Shown piece after piece: positions 1 to 7,171 of a DNA stretch of 18,416 nt (its first letter is position 1; each line of letters opens with the position of its first letter). The notes below the pieces were generated by a model. The model searched no databases. It was given only the letters and a program-made list of their open reading frames with translations, and was not told the origin of the DNA. Source of the DNA: DTFZ01 sp050260375 (lineage in GTDB: Bacteria > Bacillota > Clostridia > Christensenellales > SZUA-584). Location: NCBI GenBank assembly GCA_050260375.1, contig JBLNCA010000035.1:1-18416 (forward strand). Reading direction: 5' to 3'. The position numbers and the translations under genes are program-made.

Positions 1-7
1 ACGCGCG

Positions 8-496
8 TTACTCCTGCGATTCATCATAATATTTATCTTCAGCCCATTTCAATGGGTTAGTATCGATATAGCTCCAAATCTCGTTATAGTCCTGTTCGTC
101 GCGGATTATGTGTTCATAGAAGGATTTTTGCCAGAGGGAACAGCCTGCTTGCTTTGTTAGGGAACCTTTAAACTGCTGCATGATTCGGGACACCGTAGGG
201 GCGTCCTCTGGACGCCTGTCATCATTAGCAATTAATATTATCATATGTACATGGTTTGGCATTATTACCGATTTCGCTATTGATACATTTTCATATACAG
301 ATGATAGTTTCTTAATTTCGTTATCAACAAGCTTTCCTATACTTGATAGAATTTCATCTTGCGGGCGACCGCAGGTCGCCCCTACGCGCCATAGAAGCTG
401 CTTTCTGTCCTTTGTGCAGACAGTAACGAAATAAGCGCCGTTTTGGGAGTAATCATAATCCTTTAAGCGGATATTTTTTCGTTTGGGCAACCGCAT
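8..496 (-). CDS. REP-associated tyrosine transposase (RAYT, Y1/IS200-like)
   Basis: The protein is 162 residues, the usual size for RAYTs. These single-strand nucleases act on short REP palindromes. The N-terminus has the typical LPKRKNIRLKDYDYSQNGAY block, the metal-binding HUH motif is H82-V83-H84 in MPNHVHM, and the expected catalytic tyrosine is probably Y127 in WQKSFYEHIIRD. The C-terminal YIDTNPLKW block is also typical. The ATG is preceded by a weak GAGG, but the N-terminus matches the family, so I keep this start. Oddly, residues about 38-46 and 93-102 are encoded by two REP-like palindromes of similar sequence placed in opposite orientation, so they are in-frame insertions between conserved blocks. 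No flanking inverted repeats of a full insertion sequence are visible, consistent with a domesticated RAYT rather than an IS200 element. Activity cannot be judged from sequence. Confidence 0.85.
   Translation of the reverse strand: MRLPKRKNIRLKDYDYSQNGAYFVTVCTKDRKQLLWRVGATCGRPQDEILSSIGKLVDNEIKKLSSVYENVSIAKSVIMPNHVHMIILIANDDRRPEDAPTVSRIMQQFKGSLTKQAGCSLWQKSFYEHIIRDEQDYNEIWSYIDTNPLKWAEDKYYDESQE
195..216. repeat. REP-like hairpin 1 inside the RAYT gene
   Basis: GTAGG followed by a perfect 7-bp stem, GGCGTCC-TCT-GGACGCC (stem 200-206/210-216). It encodes the RRPEDAPT segment of the RAYT on the minus strand. The GTAGGGGCG head is shared with hairpin 2, read on the opposite strand. Confidence 0.75.
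363..385. repeat. REP-like hairpin 2 inside the RAYT gene
   Basis: A perfect 8-bp stem, GGGCGACC-GCA-GGTCGCCC (363-370/374-381), with a CTAC tail. On the minus strand it reads GTAGGGGCGACCTGCGG, so it has the same head as hairpin 1. The stem differs from hairpin 1 by an A/T exchange that is compensated in the other arm, which is what a conserved structure would show. It encodes the VGATCGRP segment of the RAYT. Confidence 0.75.
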
Positions 497-511
497 ATCG
501 ACAGCCTCAGC

Positions 512-540
512 GTGAAAATAGCGGGCGCACGACGCGCCCC
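512..540 (-). terminator. Possible terminator of the M3 peptidase gene
   Basis: On the minus strand, just after the peptidase stop codon, there is a 6-bp GC stem GGGCGC-loop-GCGCCC (523-528/534-539). It is followed by GCTATTTTC, so the T-tract is short and interrupted. It lies in the 56-bp gap between the peptidase and the RAYT gene. Confidence 0.45.
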
Positions 541-552
541 TTGCGAACGTCT

Positions 553-2238
553 CTATACTCTTAATTCTCTTACGAGCGCTTCTATCTTAGCGGCGAGCTC
601 TCTTATCGTAGCTTCCTCGAACGGCGACTTTAAGCCCGCCTCGGAAAGCAGCTCCGTAAAACGGGCTTCGCCGCCGCGCTTTAAGAACTTAAGGTATTTT
701 CGGAACGCGCCCGGGTAGTCTTTGCGCGACTCCAAAAGGAACTGCAGCGCGACCGTCTGCGCGAGGCAGTAGTCTATATAGTAGAACGGCAGCTCGTATA
801 TGTGCATCTGGTACTGCCAGCGCGTGCCCTCCGAAAGGTACGGCAGGCCTTCGGTGGAGAGGTACGGCCGGAACTGCGCTTCGAGCCTGTTCCACGCAGC
901 TTTTCTCTCGCGCGGAGTCATGCCGGGATTCCCGTACACTATGTGCTGGAAGCAGTCTACTATTACGCCGTACGGTATGAACGTAAGCGCGTTGAAAAGA
1001 TGGCTGAACCTCGACTTGTCCGCGCCCTCACCGTAAAACCGCTCGAGATACTTCCACGCGAAAAACTCCATGCTCATAGAGTGAACCTCGGCCGTTTCCA
1101 TGCCGTAGGGAAGATCAAACGCGAACCTGTTGTCAGCGGTTAGGTAATCGGCGAGCGCGTGCCCCACCTCGTGCGTTATCACATCTATGTCCGCCGACGT
1201 GCCGTTGAAGTTGGCGAGTATAAACGGCTGCCTGTAATCGGGGAAATAAGTGCAGTAGCCGCCGCCCCATTTGTTCTTGCGCGACTCGACGTCGAAAGCC
1301 TCCGTTTTAAGCATCATTTCAAAGAATTCGCCGGTGACCGGGCTTAAGTCGTGGTACATCGCCGAAGCCTCGCGCAATATGCCGTCTTTGTTGAGCACCG
1401 GCTTTGGGTTGCCGCCCGGCAGATTGACGTCGTTGTCGTACAGCATGAACATGTCTATTCCCATGCGTTTTGCGTTTTCGGACTTCAGACGCGCTACTGC
1501 GGGCACTAGGTAGCGCAGCACGTTCCCCCTGAATTTCGCGACCATTGTCTCGTCGTAGCTGATGCGGTTCATGCGGTAGTAGCCCAGCTCGACGAAGTTC
1601 TTATAGCCCATCTTCTTCGCCATGCCGTCGCGTATGTGCACGAGGCGGTCGAATATGCCGTCGAGTTTTTCCGACTCTTCGCCGAGCCTTGTACCCAGCA
1701 CCTCGTATGCCTCGCGGCGTATTTCGCGGTCGTCGTCCATCATATATCTGCGCAGTATCGTCAGCGGTATCTGCTCGCCTTTAAAGTCGAACGTCATGCC
1801 CGCCATAAGCTGCGAGTATTCCGTCACCGTTTTGTTTTCCTCAACCATGTCCTCGACGATTGCGGGCGACATGGACTTTTTTTCCATCTCGTACAGCGTA
1901 AAGAGCAGCGGATTAAGCTCTTTCTCGAGCATGGCTCGGTAAGGGCTTTTAAGCATCGCCATTGCGTACTCGCGCCCGAAGCTTTGCACTTTGGGCGTGA
2001 TTTCGTCGTAGTAATCCTTCTCTTTGCGGTAAAACTCGTCTGCGGTGTTTAGCGTGTAGCGCATATACGAAAGCGCCGACGCCGTAGCAAAGTTCTTGTA
2101 AAGCTCGATGTATTCGTCCCGCGCAGCGAGCACTTCGGCGGCTGAGGCGGCGCTCTTTACCTTTGATATTACCGCCTGCACACGCGCGGATATCTCTTCT
2201 ATTGTGATGCGTTTGTATTGTATCTCGGAAACTTTCAT
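553..2238 (-). CDS. M3 family oligoendopeptidase (PepF-like)
   Basis: This is a cytosolic zinc metallopeptidase that, by family, cleaves short to medium peptides. The 561-residue protein carries the M3 zinc motif HEVGH at about 356-360, with the catalytic glutamate at 357. The third zinc ligand is probably E384 in GMETAEVHSMSMEFF, about 28 residues downstream, as expected. The long helical N-terminal half and the length fit PepF/M3 proteins. A longer in-frame start exists upstream at 2277, but the ATG at 2238 has AAGGAG 8 bases before it and begins with MKVSEI, so I choose it; the longer version would run through the leader hairpin. It has its own promoter and appears monocistronic. Substrate range is not readable from sequence. 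Confidence 0.9.
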   Translation of the reverse strand: MKVSEIQYKRITIEEISARVQAVISKVKSAASAAEVLAARDEYIELYKNFATASALSYMRYTLNTADEFYRKEKDYYDEITPKVQSFGREYAMAMLKSPYRAMLEKELNPLLFTLYEMEKKSMSPAIVEDMVEENKTVTEYSQLMAGMTFDFKGEQIPLTILRRYMMDDDREIRREAYEVLGTRLGEESEKLDGIFDRLVHIRDGMAKKMGYKNFVELGYYRMNRISYDETMVAKFRGNVLRYLVPAVARLKSENAKRMGIDMFMLYDNDVNLPGGNPKPVLNKDGILREASAMYHDLSPVTGEFFEMMLKTEAFDVESRKNKWGGGYCTYFPDYRQPFILANFNGTSADIDVITHEVGHALADYLTADNRFAFDLPYGMETAEVHSMSMEFFAWKYLERFYGEGADKSRFSHLFNALTFIPYGVIVDCFQHIVYGNPGMTPRERKAAWNRLEAQFRPYLSTEGLPYLSEGTRWQYQMHIYELPFYYIDYCLAQTVALQFLLESRKDYPGAFRKYLKFLKRGGEARFTELLSEAGLKSPFEEATIRELAAKIEALVRELRV

Positions 2239-2259
2239 ACAGCGCTCCTTTAATAACGG

Positions 2260-2300
2260 GGGTCCCCAAAAAGTCATAAGACTTTTTGGGGTGTTTTTTT
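2260..2300 (+). repeat. GGGGTCCCC-type palindrome with T-tract, in the peptidase leader
   Basis: A perfect 12-bp stem CCCCAAAAAGTC (2264-2275), loop ATAA, and GACTTTTTGGGG (2280-2291), then GTG and seven T on the plus strand. Read on plus it is a textbook terminator shape. It nevertheless lies between the promoter and the Shine-Dalgarno site of the minus-strand peptidase, where it would form a leader hairpin without a T-tract. The head GGGGTCCCCAAAAAGTC recurs at 11922, so this is a dispersed repeat and not only a local terminator. Confidence 0.7.
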
Positions 2301-2311
2301 ATTTCCAGCAT

Positions 2312-2339
2312 ATTATACCAGACCGGAAAGCGTAACCAA
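2312..2339 (-). promoter_or_regulatory. Promoter of the M3 peptidase gene
   Basis: On the minus strand, TTGGTT (2339-2334), a 16-bp spacer, then TATAAT (2317-2312) with TGG immediately before it, making an extended -10. The start point would fall near 2305, giving a leader of about 65 bases that contains the 12-bp hairpin. Confidence 0.6.
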
Positions 2340-2480
2340 ATATTAAAATGAAAAACATAAAACAGGGCATAAATAAGTTTACCGGGCGAACCAAACTTTC
2401 CGGTATAAGTTTTTTAACAATTTAAAAGCCGCCCACATATTATGAATCCAGACGAACCAATTAATAAAGGGGGGAACTTT

Positions 2481-2693
2481 ATGAACACTGGAGGGTTTGG
2501 ATTCTTCGGCGATAACTGCTGTTGCTGGATCATTATCATCCTCATTATCTGCTGCTGCTGCTGCGGAGGCCACGGCGAAGGTTTCGCGGGAGGCGGGTTC
2601 TTTGGCGGAGACTGTTGCTGCCTGATCATACTTATACTGATCATATGCTGTTGCTGCTGCGGAGGCCATGGCTTCGGGAACGTCGGGCCGTAA
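2481..2693 (+). CDS. Cys/Gly-rich tandem-repeat microprotein, putative membrane peptide
   Basis: A 70-residue protein made of two tandem units. Each has a glycine/phenylalanine lead (GFGFFGDN, GGGFFGGD), a CCC triplet, a short Ile/Leu hydrophobic stretch (WIIIILII, LIILILII), a run of five cysteines and GGHG. It has 16 cysteines in all. The ATG is preceded by AAAGGGGGG about 8 bases upstream; a longer start at 2442 exists but has no such site. Small proteins with poly-Cys next to a short hydrophobic core occur in Clostridia and recall YjcZ/spore-associated peptides, but I do not recognise a named family. Lipid attachment, metal binding or disulfide crosslinking are all only guesses. A terminator follows, so it is probably monocistronic. 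Confidence 0.65.
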   Translation: MNTGGFGFFGDNCCCWIIIILIICCCCCGGHGEGFAGGGFFGGDCCCLIILILIICCCCCGGHGFGNVGP

Positions 2694-2748
2694 AGCATAC
2701 TTAAGCTTTTGCTAAACTTAAAAAAACATAAGGCGAAACACTCCGGGT

Positions 2749-2776
2749 AAAGGGAAGAGAAAAGCTCTTCCCTTTT
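2749..2776 (+). terminator. Rho-independent terminator after the Cys-rich microprotein
   Basis: Perfect 11-bp stem AAAGGGAAGAG (2749-2759), 5-base loop, CTCTTCCCTTT (2765-2775), ending in a short T-tract. Located 56 bp after the stop codon. Confidence 0.75.
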
Positions 2777-3131
2777 AGCTTGCCAAGGTTCAGGCTCTGT
2801 GAAGTCCCAGTGGGCGTCCCAAAAGATGTCTCTGCGGCAGGAAAGAGGATCGCGGAATTGCTACGCATAAACTCTTTATCCTTTGACAGTCACCCCAGCT
2901 TCGAACAATTAACATGAATATGGCGCTTTATAGTCCGTAATATATTTTTATGCGTTATTTACGACTCGAAATGTAATATAATTTCCTTGATATATGTAAC
3001 AGGTAGATTGTTACATATGTAATATCAAAGTGATTACTTATAATAGTTGTTGATGATATTTTTTACTAATAGAATAATATCAATTCTGTTAAATGCATTC
3101 ACAGATAAATTAAAATGGAGGAATCTGAACG
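2777..3131 (+). promoter_or_regulatory. Control region of the sugar ABC operon
   Basis: No gene is visible. A TATAAT at 2977-2982 is the best -10, though its -35 is poor. Ten bases downstream lies a perfect 10-bp inverted repeat ATATGTAACA (2992-3001), 7-base spacer, TGTTACATAT (3009-3018). The 12-mer TTACATATGTAA (3011-3022) is itself palindromic, and TTGAT/ATCAA lie outside. Its place over the likely start point suggests a repressor or response-regulator operator. A second TATAAT lies at 3039-3044. GGAGGA at 3117 is the ribosome site of the next gene. The part from 2777 to 2940 shows nothing I can name. Confidence 0.5.
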
Positions 3132-4163
3132 ATGAAGAAATTTATGCTGCTGTTGGTTTCAGTCTTAATGGTAGTAGGCCTCTTTGCTGGTTGTGCAGGA
3201 AATGCGGTCACTGATAAACCCAGCGCGGACCAGTCTGTCGCACCTGCTTCCGCTGCTCCTGCTTCTGCTGCACCTGCTTCTGCTGCTCCTGAGAACGGCG
3301 ATGCGGGCAAAAGCTATACGTTTGGTTACACCTGCATGACAATGAACAACCCGTTTTTCATCATACTTGAGAAATCTATCAGGGATAAGGTTGAAGAAAA
3401 CGGAGATAAGCTGATTACGATGGATCCTGCAATGGATGTGACCAAGCAGATCAATCAGGTTGAGGACATGATTACTCAGGGAATCGACGCCATCTTTTTA
3501 AATCCGGTGGACTGGGAAGGCATCAGGCCTGCTCTGGTCGCGCTTAAAAAAGCCGGAATTCCGATAATCAACTTTGATACCGAAGTGAAAGACATGGAAT
3601 ATGTCACAGCTTACGCAGGTTCGGACAACAAGAATGCGGGTTACGTATGCGGCGAGGACTTGGTAAAACGCTTTCCTAACGGCGGCAACATCGTGATACT
3701 TGATTCACCGACCATGAACTCGATCAATGACCGTATTGCGGGCTTTATGGAAGCTATAGAAGGTAAAGGATTCAACATCGTCGCACAGCAGGATGCCAGA
3801 GGCGATCTGCAGACAAGCATGCAGATAATGGACGATATACTGCAAGCGCATCAGGACATCATTGCCATAATGGGCGGCAACGATCCGACGGCATTGGGCG
3901 CTCTCGCTGCATGCAAGGCTGCGAACAGAACGGACATACTGATTTACGGCGTTGACGGTTCTCCTGAAGCCAAAGCGGAAATAAAGTCGGGCGGACAATT
4001 CGTCGGCTCGGGCGCGCAATCTCCCATCTCAATAGGCGTCGAGTCTGTAAAACTGGCTTATCTCATACTGTCCGGTCAGGAATATGAGAAAAGAGTTCCC
4101 GTTGAGACATTCCTGATCAATGCCGACAACGTGGACGAGTACGGAATAGACGGCTGGCAATAA
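3132..4163 (+). CDS. Sugar ABC transporter substrate-binding lipoprotein (RbsB-like)
   Basis: This is the extracellular solute receptor of a CUT2-type sugar importer. The 343-residue protein starts with a lipoprotein signal (MKKFMLLLVS..., lipobox LFAGC with C21 as the lipidated residue). A Ser-Ala-Pro linker of three 15-bp DNA repeats (PASAA units) follows, then a periplasmic-binding-protein type I fold (SYTFGYTCMTMNNPFFI, MITQGIDAIFLNPVD, IPIINFDTEV, GGNDPTALGALAACKAANR). GGAGGA lies 9 bases upstream of the ATG. It is the first gene of the operon with the ATPase and permease below, and an intercistronic hairpin after it probably raises its expression relative to them. The family covers ribose, xylose, galactose and autoinducer-2; which ligand is bound cannot be read here. 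Confidence 0.9.
   Translation: MKKFMLLLVSVLMVVGLFAGCAGNAVTDKPSADQSVAPASAAPASAAPASAAPENGDAGKSYTFGYTCMTMNNPFFIILEKSIRDKVEENGDKLITMDPAMDVTKQINQVEDMITQGIDAIFLNPVDWEGIRPALVALKKAGIPIINFDTEVKDMEYVTAYAGSDNKNAGYVCGEDLVKRFPNGGNIVILDSPTMNSINDRIAGFMEAIEGKGFNIVAQQDARGDLQTSMQIMDDILQAHQDIIAIMGGNDPTALGALAACKAANRTDILIYGVDGSPEAKAEIKSGGQFVGSGAQSPISIGVESVKLAYLILSGQEYEKRVPVETFLINADNVDEYGIDGWQ
3241..3290 (+). repeat. 15-bp tandem repeat encoding the lipoprotein linker
   Basis: Three units of the form CWCCTGCTTCYGCTG plus a partial fourth, encoding (PASAA)n between the lipid-anchored cysteine and the binding domain. Such linkers change length by slippage. Confidence 0.8.
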
Positions 4164-4201
4164 GAAATACACTCAAAGCTTAATTAGCATCCTGTCAGGA
4201 G

Positions 4202-4229
4202 TGGGGCTTTATCCACGGGTAAAGCCCCA
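4202..4229 (+). promoter_or_regulatory. Intercistronic hairpin between binding protein and ATPase genes
   Basis: Perfect 10-bp stem TGGGGCTTTA (4202-4211), 8-base loop, TAAAGCCCCA (4220-4229). It is followed by TTTCAAAA and not a clean T-tract, so it is more likely an mRNA-stabilising or partial-termination hairpin. That would give more binding protein than ATPase, as is common in ABC sugar operons. Confidence 0.65.
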
Positions 4230-4256
4230 TTTCAAAAATGAAATCAGGTGATATTG

Positions 4257-5759
4257 TTGGCTAAAAATATACTGTTGGAAATGAAACAAATCGATAAGCG
4301 ATTTTTAGGGGTGCATGCGCTCAAGCGTGTGGACTTTGCACTTTATGCCGGAGAAGTGCATGCATTGCTGGGGGAGAATGGAGCGGGTAAATCTACGCTG
4401 GTCAAAATACTTGGCGGAATTTACCCATGTGATGAGGGCGAGATATACATCGAAGGAAAGTGCGTAGCAATTCATAATGTGCACGACGCGCAGAAAAACG
4501 GTGTTAGCATCATCCATCAGGAACTGGTGCTTGTGCCGCATATGACAGTTGCCGAAAACATTTTTCTGGGCAGAGAGATCAGAAACAAACTGGGGATGGT
4601 AGATAAAACGCTGCTCAATAAAAAAGCTCAGGAACTGCTTGATTCATTTGAACTGGCTATTCGTGCAGACGATTTGATAAGGTCGCTGACAACGGCTCAG
4701 CAACAGATGGTGGAAATTATAAAAGCATTATCATATAACTCAAAAATACTCGTTATGGACGAACCAACATCGTCACTTTCGGACAAAGAAGTCGCGTTTT
4801 TATTTGAAACAATAAAAAAGCTGAAAGACAAAGGCGTGGGAATAATATACATATCTCACAGAATGTCAGAGCTTTTCGAGATATGCGACAGAGTGTCGGT
4901 GCTGCGTGACGGCGAGTACATAGGAACAAAAGATATAAAGGGACAAGACAACAGCAAGTTAGTCGACGAGCTTATTCAGATGATGGTGGGTCGGCAGCTT
5001 ACGAGCTATTATACGCGAACAATAAATAAAAGCGGCGAAACGGTATTGCAGGTAAAGGGTTTAACCGACGGCAAGCTTCTTAATAATGTAGGATTCGAAA
5101 TACGGAAAGGCGAAATACTTGGCTTCGCAGGCCTGGTGGGAGCCGGCAGAAGCGAAGTTATGAAATGTATATTTGGTATTGCGCCGTATACTTCGGGGGA
5201 GATACTGATTGACGGGAAGAGAATCCATATCAAAAACCCTTATGATGCGATGAAGCATGGTATGGCGTTGGTTCCTGAAAGCAGGAAGGAAGAGGCTTTA
5301 TTTCTGCTTCAGAATGTACGGTATAATCTGACTATTAATGTTTTGGCCGATTTTATCAATGGAATAAGAGTCAATAAACGTATCGAGAATAAAATCGCGG
5401 ATAAATATATTGAGCAAATGTCAATTCGGACGCCGTCAAAAGAACAGACGGTGAACAATCTGTCAGGTGGCAATCAGCAAAAGGTCGTAATTGGAAGATG
5501 GCTTGCGACGAACCCCAAAATACTGATACTCGATGAGCCGACGAGAGGCGTGGACGTAGGCGCTAAGGCGGAGATTTATGCGATCATGAACAGCCTTGCC
5601 GCCCAAGGCGTGGCGATTATCATGATTTCTTCCGAATTGCCTGAGATTATCAATATGAGCGACAGGGTGATGGTTATGTGCGGCGGCACAGTAACGGGTT
5701 GTCTTGAAAGAGACGAGATCACGCAGCAGAAAATTATGCAATTGGCAACAAAACACTAG
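4257..5759 (+). CDS. Sugar ABC transporter ATP-binding protein, double domain (RbsA/MglA-like)
   Basis: This is the cytosolic ATPase of the CUT2 importer, about 500 residues, with two ABC domains in tandem. Domain 1 has Walker A GENGAGKST (39-47), a degenerate signature LTTAQQQMVEI and Walker B ILVMDEPTSSL. Domain 2 has a degenerate Walker A (GLVGAGRSE), a canonical LSGGNQQKV signature and Walker B ILILDEPTRGVD. That asymmetry is normal for the family. I choose TTG at 4257: AGGTGAT, a near-perfect Shine-Dalgarno, ends 5 bases before it, and the resulting MAKNILLEMK start matches relatives. GTG at 4248 or ATG at 4281 are possible. The permease gene starts 19 bp after the stop codon. Substrate unknown. 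Confidence 0.9.
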   Translation: MAKNILLEMKQIDKRFLGVHALKRVDFALYAGEVHALLGENGAGKSTLVKILGGIYPCDEGEIYIEGKCVAIHNVHDAQKNGVSIIHQELVLVPHMTVAENIFLGREIRNKLGMVDKTLLNKKAQELLDSFELAIRADDLIRSLTTAQQQMVEIIKALSYNSKILVMDEPTSSLSDKEVAFLFETIKKLKDKGVGIIYISHRMSELFEICDRVSVLRDGEYIGTKDIKGQDNSKLVDELIQMMVGRQLTSYYTRTINKSGETVLQVKGLTDGKLLNNVGFEIRKGEILGFAGLVGAGRSEVMKCIFGIAPYTSGEILIDGKRIHIKNPYDAMKHGMALVPESRKEEALFLLQNVRYNLTINVLADFINGIRVNKRIENKIADKYIEQMSIRTPSKEQTVNNLSGGNQQKVVIGRWLATNPKILILDEPTRGVDVGAKAEIYAIMNSLAAQGVAIIMISSELPEIINMSDRVMVMCGGTVTGCLERDEITQQKIMQLATKH

Positions 5760-5778
5760 CTTTGAAGGAGATTTTACA

Positions 5779-6819
5779 ATGAGTAAAATTAAAGCTGCTC
5801 ACAGCTCAAATACACATTTCAGGCGGGTGGGGAGAGCTGCGCTACAGCCTGTAAAAGAAAATTTGGGTATATTGATCGGGTTTTTTATACTTTGCCTGAT
5901 ACTATGGCTGCAATCACCCGTGTTTTTGTCGGAAAACAACATACTGAACGTATTAAGACAGGTATCCACAAACCTGTACGTGGCGTGCGGCATGACGATG
6001 GTCATCATACTTGGAGGCATCGACCTTTCCGTAGGATCCACGATTGCGCTCACGGGCGTGGTCACGGGCGGTATGATCGCTTTTTCAAATCTCGATATCG
6101 TTCCCGCAGTTATTTGCGGATTGTTGGTTGGTCTGATTGTTGGCTGCATCAATGGCCTCATCATTTCCAAAACAACGATTCCTCCCTTTATTGTTACGTT
6201 ATCGACGATGAACATTGCGAGGGGCTTTGCGTATGTGTACACTGGCGGACAGCCGATACGCGTTATGTCTGACGAATTCAACTTCATCGGTGCCGGCTAT
6301 GTAGGCAATATTCCCATACCCATTATCTACCTGATCGTAATTCTGTTTATTACATTTATAATCATGGGAAAAAGCAAGCTGGGAAGGCATATTTATGCTG
6401 TTGGCGGAAATATGCAGGCGGCCCTTTTCTCAGGTATCAAAACCCACAGGATTCAGTTTTTCGCGTATGTTTTCTCCGGATTCATGTCTAGTATTGCAGG
6501 TATTGTTCTTGCATCAAGAATGTTTTCGGGCCAGCCGACTGCCGGAGAAGGAGCGGAGATGGACGCCATTGCCGCGGTGGTTTTGGGCGGTACAAGTATG
6601 AGCGGCGGTTTTGGGAAAATCGGAGGAACCGTGATTGGCGCACTGATTATAGGCGTATTAAGCAACGGACTGAATCTTCTTGGAATTAATTCATTCTGGC
6701 AGTATGTGCTCAAGGGCGTGGTCATACTCATCGCTGTTTATATCGATTATCTAAGAAAGAATCAGTCTATTAGAATATTCAAGAAAAGAACTAAAAGCGA
6801 AAAGGTACAGCAGGCTTAA
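5779..6819 (+). CDS. Sugar ABC transporter permease (RbsC-like)
   Basis: This is the membrane channel subunit of the CUT2 importer, BPD_transp_2 family, 346 residues, with a charged cytosolic N-terminus and about eight to ten hydrophobic segments. Family landmarks are NILNVLRQVSTN, GGIDLSVGS, the pore-facing PPFIVTLSTMNIARG block and the C-terminal DAIAAVVLGGTSMSGG coupling region. The ATG at 5779 has GAAGGAG 8 bases upstream; an earlier in-frame start at 5704 would overlap the ATPase gene by 56 bp and lacks a ribosome site. A single permease gene implies a homodimer. It is the last gene of the operon; a possible terminator lies 50-100 bp downstream. Confidence 0.9.
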   Translation: MSKIKAAHSSNTHFRRVGRAALQPVKENLGILIGFFILCLILWLQSPVFLSENNILNVLRQVSTNLYVACGMTMVIILGGIDLSVGSTIALTGVVTGGMIAFSNLDIVPAVICGLLVGLIVGCINGLIISKTTIPPFIVTLSTMNIARGFAYVYTGGQPIRVMSDEFNFIGAGYVGNIPIPIIYLIVILFITFIIMGKSKLGRHIYAVGGNMQAALFSGIKTHRIQFFAYVFSGFMSSIAGIVLASRMFSGQPTAGEGAEMDAIAAVVLGGTSMSGGFGKIGGTVIGALIIGVLSNGLNLLGINSFWQYVLKGVVILIAVYIDYLRKNQSIRIFKKRTKSEKVQQA

Positions 6820-6867
6820 CTTGTGAGATGGCTAAACACGCAAGCGTGGAATGGAAGGGGGCGGGAT

Positions 6868-6922
6868 ATTACTCTGAAGGGCAGTTTTGAATACGGGGTT
6901 CCAAAAGAGTAATGAGGTTTTT
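6868..6922 (+). terminator. Possible terminator of the sugar ABC operon
   Basis: An 8-bp stem ATTACTCT (6868-6875) pairs with AGAGTAAT (6906-6913), with an inner TTTTG/CAAAA helix. GAGG then TTTTT follow. The loop is long and the T-tract is 4 bases from the stem, so this is uncertain. Confidence 0.4.
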
Positions 6923-7002
6923 GGTGCGCGCATTGGTTGTAACGCTATAAGACAGGGGATAAGTTACCGCATTGGCGCAGACTAGCCGAGTCTGTATACC
7001 TT

Positions 7003-7031
7003 TTGCACGTGCATATACAACGTGATATAAT
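7003..7031 (+). promoter_or_regulatory. Promoter of the histidine kinase gene
   Basis: TTGCAC (7003-7008), a 17-bp spacer, and TATAAT (7026-7031) preceded by TGA, an extended -10. This is the best promoter in the window. It separates the sensor genes from the transporter operon upstream. Confidence 0.75.
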
Positions 7032-7045
7032 CAAATATATGTTAT

Positions 7046-7076
7046 AGGTAGCGCTTTAAAATATTGAGCGCTACCT
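7046..7076 (+). promoter_or_regulatory. Hairpin at the very 5' end of the kinase transcript
   Basis: Perfect 10-bp stem AGGTAGCGCT (7046-7055), 11-base loop, AGCGCTACCT (7067-7076), starting about 8 bases after the predicted start point. No T-tract follows directly; the next bases form an A/T-rich imperfect hairpin (CTCTATTT ... AAATAAAGAG). It could be an operator, an mRNA-stabilising cap or half of an attenuator. The remaining 6820-7171 gap holds no gene. Confidence 0.5.
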
Positions 7077-7171
7077 GCACTCTATTTAAAAAAATAAAGA
7101 GCATCGAATAAAGGCCGGACAGAATGAAGAAAATTCATATAACCAGTTTTGTTTTAAACGGCGGTGACAAT

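Noticed and set aside
8..496. Complete IS200 element
   Set aside because: No IS200-type end hairpins or a second tnpB-like gene are seen, and the protein features are those of RAYTs.
2414..2698. Gln/Pro-rich and Ala/Thr-rich reading frames opposite the Cys-rich microprotein
   Set aside because: They are complements of the poly-Cys and Ile codons; only the plus-strand frame at 2481 has a strong ribosome site followed by a terminator.
2777..2900. Possible riboswitch (GTGAAGTCCCAGTGGGCGTC looked cobalamin-like)
   Set aside because: The conserved core order and flanking stems do not fit, and the downstream operon is a sugar importer.
3110..3310. Minus-strand Ala/Gly/Glu-repeat reading frame
   Set aside because: It is the complement of the PASAA linker repeat of the lipoprotein gene and has no independent support.
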